Assembly (NCBI GenBank): GCA_035253685.1
Contig: DATFBR010000224.1
Span: forward strand, 1-5,783
Direction of reading: 5' to 3'
Origin: DASRTE01 sp035253685
GTDB lineage: Bacteria > Actinomycetota > Actinomycetes > Jiangellales > Jiangellaceae
DNA length: 5,783 bases
Made by a program: the position numbers and the translations under genes. Shown here in pieces: positions 1 through 5,077 of the stretch. Under the pieces are notes generated by a model. It was given only the letters and a program-made list of their open reading frames with translations, was not told the origin of the DNA and ran no database searches. The first letter of the stretch is position 1. Each line of letters starts with the position of its first letter.

Positions 1-694
1 AGCGGGTGGTCAACACCGACTCGTCGTAGAGCTCCGGCACGAAACCCTCGTCGAGGTTGCGCAGGCCGTACACCAGGTCGCCGTACCTCGGTTCGGCGGC
101 CACCACGGCCACGGCGGGCACCTTCTCACGCAGGTACCGTCCGACGCCCATCAGCGTGCCGGTCGTCCCCAGGCCGGCCACGAAATGGGTGATCGTCGGC
201 AGGTCCGCCAGCAACTCGGGGCCGGTGGAGGCGTAGTGCGCCTCGGTGTTGGCCGGGTTGCCGTACTGGTAGAGCAGGACCCAGTCGGGGTGCTCCGCAG
301 CCAGCTGGCGGGCCACGCGGACCGCCTCGTTCGAGCCACCGGTGGCGGACGACCAGACGATCTCGGCCCCCCACACGCGCAGCAGCTGGCGCCGCTCCAC
401 GGAGGTGTTCTCGGGCATCACGCAGACCAGCCGGTACCCCTTGACCCGCGCCGCCATCGCCAGCGAGATCCCGGTGTTGCCCGACGTCGGTTCCAGGATC
501 GTGCGACCGGGCCGCAGAATGCCGTCGCGCTCGGCGTTCTCGATCATCCGCAATCCCGGACGGTCCTTCACCGACCCGGTGGGGTTGTAGTCCTCGAGCT
601 TGGCCCACAGTCGAACCTGCGCCGACGGGGAAAGGCGAGGCAACCCGACCAGCGGCGTGTGCCCCACCGAGTCCAGCAACGAGGCGTACCTCAC
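1..694 (-). CDS. cysM: O-phosphoserine sulfhydrylase / cysteine synthase CysM (3' end missing)
   Basis: PLP-dependent fold-type II enzyme. By close resemblance to M. tuberculosis CysM it should use O-phosphoserine and thiocarboxylated CysO to make a CysO–cysteine adduct in the cytoplasm. 231 residues are in the window; the family has about 323, so roughly 90 C-terminal residues lie beyond the left edge. Visible motifs: PLP lysine K43 in NPTGSVKDR, substrate loop TSGNTG at 70–75, and phosphate-binding glycine/threonine loop GLGTTGT at 174–180. Arg212 in YGLRNLDEG corresponds to M. tuberculosis Arg220, which recognises phosphoserine, so phosphoserine use is favoured over O-acetylserine. Compared with M. 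tuberculosis CysM as I remember it, eight residues are missing from the loop near residue 25. The GTG start overlaps the cysO stop (GTGA), and MRYASLL aligns with the M. tuberculosis N-terminus. The only Shine-Dalgarno-like run (GGAGGGAG, 707–714) lies 12–15 bases upstream, inside the cysO Gly-Gly codons, so translation is probably coupled to cysO. Confidence 0.95.
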   Translation of the reverse strand, partial: MRYASLLDSVGHTPLVGLPRLSPSAQVRLWAKLEDYNPTGSVKDRPGLRMIENAERDGILRPGRTILEPTSGNTGISLAMAARVKGYRLVCVMPENTSVERRQLLRVWGAEIVWSSATGGSNEAVRVARQLAAEHPDWVLLYQYGNPANTEAHYASTGPELLADLPTITHFVAGLGTTGTLMGVGRYLREKVPAVAVVAAEPRYGDLVYGLRNLDEGFVPELYDESVLTTR

Positions 695-978
695 CAACCG
701 GCCGCACTCCCTCCGGCCACGGCCGGCAGCACGGTCACCGAGTCGCCGTCGGTGACCGGTGTCGTCAGACCGTCGAGAAAGCGGACGTCCTCGTCGTTGA
801 GGTACACGTTGACGAACCGCCGTACCCCGCCGTTCTCGACCAGCCGGTCGCGCAGCCCGGGATGCCGCGAGTCGAGGTCGTCGATGACGGCACCGAGCGT
901 CTCGCCCTCGCCCGCGACGACCTTCGCGCCACCGGTGTACTGACGCAGGATCGTCGGGATGCGGACCTCGATGGCCAT
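691..978 (-). CDS. cysO: CysO sulfur carrier protein (ThiS/MoaD family)
   Basis: Small beta-grasp, ubiquitin-like protein of 95 residues whose C-terminal Gly-Gly carries sulfur as a thiocarboxylate for cysteine synthesis with CysM and Mec. The N-terminus MAIEVRIPTILRQYTGG and the C-terminal stretch FVNVYLNDEDVRF (55–67) to VTVLPAVAGG (81–90) match CysO closely. The reading frame does not end at Gly89–Gly90 as in M. tuberculosis CysO but continues with SAAGW before TGA. Adenylation of the terminal glycine would therefore first need removal of five residues, which JAMM proteases do for other carriers of this class. I chose the ATG at 978 because it aligns with the family N-terminus and has AGGAG eight bases upstream (987–991). 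An in-frame ATG at 1047, overlapping the mec stop, would add 23 residues (starting MMGPDIPVG); it is a real alternative on gene-spacing grounds but not on homology. Confidence 0.94.
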   Translation of the reverse strand: MAIEVRIPTILRQYTGGAKVVAGEGETLGAVIDDLDSRHPGLRDRLVENGGVRRFVNVYLNDEDVRFLDGLTTPVTDGDSVTVLPAVAGGSAAGW

Positions 979-986
979 GGCACGGA

Positions 987-991
987 CTCCT
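987..991 (-). promoter_or_regulatory. Ribosome binding site deciding the cysO start
   Basis: AGGAG on the minus strand, eight bases before the ATG at 978. It supports this start over the in-frame ATG at 1047, which overlaps the mec stop and has its own purine-rich stretch (GAGGGTGGGGA) directly in front. Confidence 0.6.
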
Positions 992-1043
992 GGAGCTCTC
1001 TCGGACGTCGTCGGTACAACGCCAACGGGGATGTCCGGGCCCA

Positions 1044-1454
1044 TCATTCCCCACCCTCGACCACGACCTCCTCCTCGGTGACCACCCGGTCCACGATGCG
1101 GAAGGAGCGGATCTCCGCGTCCTCGTTGCGGGTCGACACCAGCAGATAGTGGGCGTTGGGCTCGGCGGCCAGATCCAGGTCGGTCCGCGACGGGTATGCC
1201 TCGGTGGCGGTGTGGGAGTGGTAGATGACGACGGGTTCCTCGTCGCGGTCGTCCATCTCGCGCCAGACCCGTAGCTGCTCGAGTGAGTCGAAACGGAAGA
1301 AGGTGGGCGACCGCTCGGCATTGGTCATCGGGACCAGGCGCACGGGTCGGTCCGACCCGACCGGTCCCGCGACGATCCCGCAGGCTTCGTCCGGGTGATC
1401 GCGACGCGCGTGGGCGACGATGGCGTCCACGATGTCCCGGCCGATGTGCAGCAC
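1044..1454 (-). CDS. mec: Mec, JAMM/MPN+ zinc metalloprotease for CysO–cysteine
   Basis: 136-residue JAB1/MPN/Mov34-type metallopeptidase. In M. tuberculosis Mec hydrolyses the CysO–cysteine adduct to free cysteine and regenerate CysO. The full JAMM motif is visible: Glu23 in HPDEACGI, His79 and His81 in YHSHTATEAYPS, Ser89 and Asp92 in PSRTD, spaced HxHx7Sx2D. The stretches PMTNAERSPTFFR (42–54) and VVIYHSHTATEAYPSRTD (75–92) are nearly identical to my recollection of M. tuberculosis Mec. The GTG at 1454 is the only usual start codon between the upstream in-frame stop (TGA, 1500–1502, which ends the DUF2017 gene) and the conserved region. There is no clear ribosome binding site, so the gene may be translated from a leaderless transcript. 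Because the cysO product extends past Gly-Gly, Mec may also trim the CysO precursor; this is inference. Confidence 0.95.
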   Translation of the reverse strand: MLHIGRDIVDAIVAHARRDHPDEACGIVAGPVGSDRPVRLVPMTNAERSPTFFRFDSLEQLRVWREMDDRDEEPVVIYHSHTATEAYPSRTDLDLAAEPNAHYLLVSTRNEDAEIRSFRIVDRVVTEEEVVVEGGE

Positions 1455-1462
1455 GGCCGTCG

Positions 1463-1468
1463 AGCCTA
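1463..1468 (-). promoter_or_regulatory. Possible -10 element of a leaderless mec promoter
   Basis: Minus-strand TAGGCT fits the actinobacterial -10 pattern TANNNT and lies eight bases before the mec GTG. No recognisable -35 and no Shine-Dalgarno sequence are present in the 45-base gap after the DUF2017 gene. I also see no SigH-type GGAA...GTT pair there. The match is short, so it may be chance. Confidence 0.25.
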
Positions 1469-1499
1469 CGACGCGACCAGTCGGGTGTACGGCGCGCGA

Positions 1500-2108
1500 T
1501 CAGTCCAGACCGACGGACAGGGCACGGACGAGGGTCTCCTGGACCCACCCGAGCCAGTCGTAGACGTCGTGGATGTGGCGGCGAGGGTCGTCGTCGGGCA
1601 GGGCCTGCCAGTGTTCGTCGTCGCCTTCCTCGACGCCGAGCCGGGTGCCGAGGGCGAGCCGGAGGTCGGTGAGCGTACGCAGCCATGCCTGCGCCTCGTC
1701 GGCGTCGAGGTGCAGACGCACCTTCTCGCCACCGGAGTCCAGCGGGTCGTCCGACTCGACCGGACCGACAGCGGCGAGGGAGGCCAGGACCACCGCGGCC
1801 GCGCTCGCCTTGGCGTCGCGCAGACCTCGTTCGGTGAAGCGGCGGAACTCCGCAGCCGCCTCGTGGTCGTCCCGATAAGCATCCGGGAACAGCCGCAGCA
1901 CGACCGGGTCGGTCGGGCGGGTCGGGTCGTCGTCGAGCCCCAATGCCGCGGCGAGCGGGTCGCCGGACCGCTCCCGGTCGCGCTCTGCGGGCTCGCCACG
2001 GACGAGCTCGAGCAGCTGACCGACCAGGGATCCCAGCAGCTCGGCCTCGACCTGGTGGAACGCCGCGGTCACCCCGCCGCCACGGGCCCGCCGGAACGCG
2101 GTGCTCAG
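1500..2108 (-). CDS. DUF2017 family protein, Rv1332/AosR-like
   Basis: 202-residue, acidic, largely helical cytoplasmic protein of the actinobacterial DUF2017 family, always found near clpS. Landmarks: EAELLGSLVGQLLELV (21–36), FRRFTERGLRDAK (88–100), the LTDLRLALGTRLGV stretch (146–159) and the C-terminal HDVYDWLGWVQETLV (180–194). The M. tuberculosis homologue Rv1332 has been described as AosR, a redox-responsive factor acting with SigH on mec–cysO–cysM; that this protein does the same is inference from synteny. It contains no cysteine at all, so any disulfide-based sensing is impossible here. The start is uncertain. The CTG at 2108 overlaps the clpS stop (CTGA), has GGGGGA six bases upstream, and gives MSTAFRRARGGG, which looks like a normal family N-terminus. 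GTG at 2072 would drop the FRR segment; GTG at 2141 would overlap clpS by 37 bases. No DNA-binding motif is evident to me. Confidence 0.88.
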   Translation of the reverse strand: MSTAFRRARGGGVTAAFHQVEAELLGSLVGQLLELVRGEPAERDRERSGDPLAAALGLDDDPTRPTDPVVLRLFPDAYRDDHEAAAEFRRFTERGLRDAKASAAAVVLASLAAVGPVESDDPLDSGGEKVRLHLDADEAQAWLRTLTDLRLALGTRLGVEEGDDEHWQALPDDDPRRHIHDVYDWLGWVQETLVRALSVGLD

Positions 2109-2404
2109 CCTCGGTCCCCCGCCTTCTGCATCGTGGCCCACAAGCCGTAGCCGTGCATGGCTTCCACGTCGCGCTCCATGGCCTCGCGGGTGCCCGATGA
2201 CACGATGGCCTTGCCCTTCTCGTGCACGTCCAGCATGAGCTTCTCGGCCTTGACCCGGGCGTAGCCGAAGTATGACTGGAACACGTAGGTCACGTACGAC
2301 ATCAGGTTGACCGGATCGTTCCAGACCACTGTCGTCCACGGCGTGTCGGGTGCGACGACCTCGTCGGACTCCGGCCGTTCGACCTCGGCGGGTGCGGTGG
2401 TCAC
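2105..2404 (-). CDS. clpS: ClpS, N-degron adaptor of the ClpAP/ClpCP protease
   Basis: 99-residue adaptor that binds proteins with destabilising N-terminal residues and delivers them to the Clp AAA+ unfoldase. A disordered, acidic N-terminal tail (about 1–22) is followed by the ClpS core PWTTVVWNDPVNLMSYVTYV (22–41). Asn29 and Asp30 and the later His61 in DVHEKGKA correspond to E. coli Asn34, Asp35 and His66, which hold the substrate's free amino group. The length fits actinobacterial ClpS (about 100). The GTG at 2404 is the only start: an in-frame TGA lies four codons further upstream and no other start codon falls between. The purine run GGAG is only two bases from the GTG, so initiation is weak or leaderless. 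It is the first gene of the minus-strand run clpS–DUF2017–mec–cysO–cysM and overlaps the next gene by four bases. Confidence 0.95.
   Translation of the reverse strand: MTTAPAEVERPESDEVVAPDTPWTTVVWNDPVNLMSYVTYVFQSYFGYARVKAEKLMLDVHEKGKAIVSSGTREAMERDVEAMHGYGLWATMQKAGDRG
2115..2120 (-). promoter_or_regulatory. Ribosome binding site supporting a CTG start for the DUF2017 gene
   Basis: Minus-strand GGGGGA inside the 3' end of clpS, six bases before the CTG at 2108. The candidate GTG starts at 2072 and 2141 have weaker upstream purine runs. Confidence 0.45.
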
Positions 2405-2466
2405 GGCTCCATGGTGTCACCACTCGCCCCCGTGGGCGGGCGCAGCTGACGGCTACGCTGTAGATC
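2405..2466. other. Divergent clpS/pncB intergenic region
   Basis: These 62 bases must hold the promoters of both the clpS–cysM run and pncB–pncA. On the plus strand there is a good -10 (TACGCT). On the minus strand I find no TANNNT hexamer at a usual distance, so the clpS promoter is not assigned. The short inverted repeat CTAC-GCT-GTAG (2453–2463) overlaps the pncB -10 and could be an operator half-site pair, but four-base arms are within chance. Confidence 0.5.
2454..2459 (+). promoter_or_regulatory. Probable -10 element of a leaderless pncB promoter
   Basis: TACGCT matches the actinobacterial -10 consensus TANNNT and ends seven bases before the pncB GTG. Transcription would start at or next to the start codon. 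There is no Shine-Dalgarno sequence upstream, and an in-frame TAG (2461–2463) prevents a longer protein, so a leaderless message is the simplest reading. No convincing -35 is seen. Confidence 0.5.
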
Positions 2467-3777
2467 GTGCCGGCTGTCGACGGCCCCGGGACCGCGCTGC
2501 TCACGGACCATTACGAGCTGACCATGCTCCAGGCCGCACTCGCGCATGGAAGTGCAGGGCGCCGGTCGGTGTTCGAGGTCTTCGCGCGGCGGCTCCCGGA
2601 GGGTCGGCGCTACGGCGTCGTGGGCGGAACGGGCCGCCTGCTCACCGACATCGAGCGCTTCCGCTTCGAACACGAGACGCTCGCCTACCTGGACCGGTAC
2701 CGCGTCGTCGACGGCCCGACGCTGCGGTGGCTGTCCGACTACCGCTTCGGCGGCAGCATCTGGGGCTATGCCGAAGGTGAGTGTTACTTCCCGTACTCCC
2801 CGCTGCTCATCGTGGAGGCGAGCTTCGCCGAGGCGGTAGTCCTGGAGACACTGATCCTCTCGGTCCTGAACTTCGACTCGGCGGTCGCGTCGGCCGCGTC
2901 CCGGATGACAACGGCGGCTGCCGGTCGCCCGTGCATCGAGATGGGTTCGCGCCGCGCCCACGAGCAGGCCGCCGTCGCGGCCGCACGGGCCGCGTTCATC
3001 GCGGGCTTCGCGTCGACGAGCAATCTGGAAGCCGGGCGGACCTACGGAGTGCCCACGCGGGGAACGAGCGCGCATTCGTTCACCCTGCTGCACGACGACG
3101 AGCGCGAAGCCTTCACCGCACAGGTGGACTCGCTCGGCAAGGGAACGACGTTGCTGGTGGACACCTACGACGTCGCCGAGGCCGTCGCCCTCGGGGTCGA
3201 GATCGCCGGCCCGGAGCTCGGCGCAGTCCGCCTCGACTCGGGTGATCTGCTCGTCCAGGCCCACGACGTCCGAGCCCAACTGGACGCCCTGGGCGCGACG
3301 GCGACGAGGATCGTCGTCACCAGCGACCTCGACGAGCACTCGATAGCGGCGCTGGCTGCGGCGCCGGTCGACTCGTACGGCGTCGGCACGGCACTTGTCA
3401 CGGGGTCGGGTGCGCCCACGGCGGGGCTGGTCTACAAGCTCGTGGCGCGCGAGGGTCGAGATGGCGAGGTGGTGGCCGTCGCGAAGAAGAGCAAGGACAA
3501 GAAGAGCGTGGGCGGTCGCAAGTACGCCTTGCGCCGGCGATCCGCCGACGGCGTCGCCGAGGCGGAAGTGATCGGGCTCGGATCGTCCCCGGTCGACGAT
3601 GGCGACGACCGGCCGCTGCTGGTGCCGCTCGTTCGCGACGGCGAGATCATCGGTCACGAGCCGCTGACCGCCGCACGTGACCGGCACACGGCGTCCCGCG
3701 CCGAGCTGCCTCCGACCGCGTTGCAGATGTCGCACGGGGAGCCCGCGATTCCGACGATCTACGAAGGGGAGCCATGA
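2467..3777 (+). CDS. pncB: Nicotinate phosphoribosyltransferase PncB
   Basis: 436-residue NAPRTase that makes nicotinate mononucleotide from nicotinate and PRPP with ATP hydrolysis, the committed step of the Preiss–Handler route to NAD. Family marks in order: TDHYELTM (13–20), RRYGVVGGTGR (47–57), EMGSRRAHEQAAV (158–170), the GTSAHS block (199–204) whose His203 is the expected phosphorylated catalytic histidine, LLVDTYD (229–235), VRLDSGDL (254–261), VTSDLDE (284–290), YGVGTALVTG (304–313) and the lysine-rich AKKSKDKKSVGGRKYALR (339–356). Length agrees with M. tuberculosis PncB1 (about 448). GTG 2467 is the first possible start because TAG lies two codons upstream. The stop overlaps the pncA ATG (ATGA), so the two genes form a coupled operon. 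It is divergent from clpS, as in mycobacteria. Confidence 0.97.
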   Translation: MPAVDGPGTALLTDHYELTMLQAALAHGSAGRRSVFEVFARRLPEGRRYGVVGGTGRLLTDIERFRFEHETLAYLDRYRVVDGPTLRWLSDYRFGGSIWGYAEGECYFPYSPLLIVEASFAEAVVLETLILSVLNFDSAVASAASRMTTAAAGRPCIEMGSRRAHEQAAVAAARAAFIAGFASTSNLEAGRTYGVPTRGTSAHSFTLLHDDEREAFTAQVDSLGKGTTLLVDTYDVAEAVALGVEIAGPELGAVRLDSGDLLVQAHDVRAQLDALGATATRIVVTSDLDEHSIAALAAAPVDSYGVGTALVTGSGAPTAGLVYKLVAREGRDGEVVAVAKKSKDKKSVGGRKYALRRRSADGVAEAEVIGLGSSPVDDGDDRPLLVPLVRDGEIIGHEPLTAARDRHTASRAELPPTALQMSHGEPAIPTIYEGEP

Positions 3778-4373
3778 CCAGCGCGCTGATCGTGGTCGAT
3801 GTCCAGAACGACTTCTGCGAGGGTGGCAGCCTCGCCGTCCGCGGCGGTGCGGATGTGGCCTTCGCGATCGCCGGAGTGTTGCACCGATGGCAGGAGGCCG
3901 ATGGCGACGAGCGGGAGTACGACCACATTGTGGCCACGCGCGACCACCACGTCGACCCGGGCGACCACTTCTCCACCCATCCCGACTTCGTCGAGTCGTG
4001 GCCCCCGCACTGCGTCGCGGGGACCATCGGCGCAGCCTTCCACCCCAACCTCGACCCGCAGCCGTTCGACGCGGTCTTCGACAAGGGCGCCTATGCGGCC
4101 GCGTACTCCGGCTTCGAGGGCCGCTCACACGACGGCATGCCGCTGGCCGACTGGTTACGTTCGCACGAGGTGTCCTCGGTCGATGTGGTCGGGATCGCTA
4201 CCGACCACTGCGTGCGGGCGACCGCACTCGACGCGGCACGCGAGGGGTTCGACACCACGGTGCTGCTCGGGATGACCGCCGGTGTCGCGCTCGACACCAC
4301 CGAGCGCGCACTCGTGGAGATGCGCAGCGCCGGTGTCCGGCTCGACGGTGAGCCCGTGGTGCGTCCGGCCTAG
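3774..4373 (+). CDS. pncA: Nicotinamidase PncA
   Basis: 199-residue isochorismatase-fold amidase that hydrolyses nicotinamide to nicotinate and ammonia, feeding the upstream PncB. The catalytic triad is Asp9 (VVDVQNDFCEGGSLAV), Lys104 (FDKGAY) and Cys146 (GIATDHCVRAT). Metal ligands Asp57, His59 and His65 lie in TRDHHVDPGDHFS and the fourth, His79, in WPPHC. The Ile141–Ala142 pair before the nucleophile is the usual cis-peptide position. All match M. tuberculosis PncA (Asp8/Lys96/Cys138; Asp49, His51, His57, His71), so pyrazinamidase activity is likely. About eight extra residues (QEADGDEREYD region, 40–50) precede the metal site. The ATG lies within the pncB stop (ATGA), preceded by AAGGGGAG (3764–3771). 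In M. tuberculosis pncA is far from pncB1; here they are coupled. Confidence 0.97.
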   Translation: MTSALIVVDVQNDFCEGGSLAVRGGADVAFAIAGVLHRWQEADGDEREYDHIVATRDHHVDPGDHFSTHPDFVESWPPHCVAGTIGAAFHPNLDPQPFDAVFDKGAYAAAYSGFEGRSHDGMPLADWLRSHEVSSVDVVGIATDHCVRATALDAAREGFDTTVLLGMTAGVALDTTERALVEMRSAGVRLDGEPVVRPA

Positions 4374-4390
4374 CCCGATCACCGCACCGA
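4374..4390. other. Convergent pncA / response regulator junction
   Basis: Seventeen bases separate the two stop codons. CCGATCA occurs twice (4375–4381 and 4387–4393) as a short direct repeat, the second copy including the regulator stop. I see no GC-rich hairpin with a T-run, so no intrinsic terminator can be assigned to either gene. Confidence 0.5.
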
Positions 4391-5077
4391 TCAGCGACCG
4401 TCGGGGCGGGTGAGGCCGGACTGCACCGCGAACACGACGAGCTGGGCACGGTCACGAGCATGCAGCTTCACCATCGCCCGGCTCACGTGGGTGCGAACCG
4501 TCGCCGGGCTGACCACGAGCTCGTCGGCAATCTCGTCGTTCGACCGCCCGGTGGCCACCCAGGTGACGATCTCGCGCTCCCGTTCGGTCAGCCGCTTCAG
4601 CTCCGGATGCGGTGCGCCGGCCGGAACGTCGCGCCCGGCGAACTGCTCGATCACCCGACGGGTCACCGAGGGAGACAGCAGGGACGCACCGTCGGCGACC
4701 ACTCGGATGGCATGCAGCAACTCCGCCGGCGCGGCGTCTTTGAGCACGAAGCCGCTGGCGCCACCGCGCAACGCCTCGAAGACGTACTCGTCGAGCTCGA
4801 ACGTCGTCAGCATGATGACCCGGACTCCGCTCAGCGCAGGATCTGAGGTGATCTCCCGCAGGGCGGCAAGGCCGTCGAGCACCGGCATCCGGACGTCCAT
4901 GAGGACGACATCGGGTGTCACCTCTCGCACGACCTCGACGCCGGAGCGTCCATCCACGGCCTCGGCGACCAGCACGATGTCGGGCTCGGAGTCCAGCAGA
5001 GTGCGCAGGCCCATCCGGACCAAGGCCTGGTCGTCCACGACCACCACGCTGACCGGGTCGCGCGGCTGGCTGCTCAC
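4391..5077 (-). CDS. NarL/FixJ-family (LuxR-type) response regulator
   Basis: 228-residue two-component DNA-binding regulator. The receiver domain covers about 10–128, with acidic pair Asp15–Asp16, phosphoacceptor Asp61 in VVLMDVRMPVLDG, Thr91/Thr92 in MLTTF and Lys113 in FVLKD; all conserved positions are present, so it should be phosphorylated normally. A linker rich in Ala/Pro (145–160) leads to a LuxR helix-turn-helix (about 162–225) with LTEREREIV, SNDEIADELVVSPATVRTHV and a terminal KLHARDRAQLVV helix. The GTG at 5077 overlaps the stop of the upstream kinase gene (GTGA), with CAGGA eight bases before it (5086–5090), so kinase and regulator are co-translated partners. The target genes cannot be told from this window. 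It ends 17 bases from the convergent pncA. Confidence 0.95.
   Translation of the reverse strand: MSSQPRDPVSVVVVDDQALVRMGLRTLLDSEPDIVLVAEAVDGRSGVEVVREVTPDVVLMDVRMPVLDGLAALREITSDPALSGVRVIMLTTFELDEYVFEALRGGASGFVLKDAAPAELLHAIRVVADGASLLSPSVTRRVIEQFAGRDVPAGAPHPELKRLTEREREIVTWVATGRSNDEIADELVVSPATVRTHVSRAMVKLHARDRAQLVVFAVQSGLTRPDGR

Noticed and set aside
185..943. 252-codon open frame on the plus strand
   Set aside because: Antisense to cysM and cysO, which are unmistakable; the product has no recognisable motif.
1395..2150. 251-codon plus-strand open frame
   Set aside because: Antisense to the DUF2017 gene and the 5' part of mec; no motif, typical shadow.
2401..2412. Tiny upstream ORF ATG-GAG-CCG-TGA overlapping the clpS start
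   Set aside because: Three sense codons, no ribosome binding site; expected by chance and with no evidence of a coupling role.
2401..4128. 575-codon open frame on the minus strand
   Set aside because: It is antisense to pncB and pncA, has an Arg/Gly/His-rich composition with no family motif, and arises because GC-rich third positions remove stops. The plus-strand genes carry full conserved motifs.
4375..4393. CCGATCA direct repeat between pncA and the response regulator as an attachment or operator site
   Set aside because: Only seven bases, two copies, one inside coding sequence; no sign of integration and no further copies noticed nearby.
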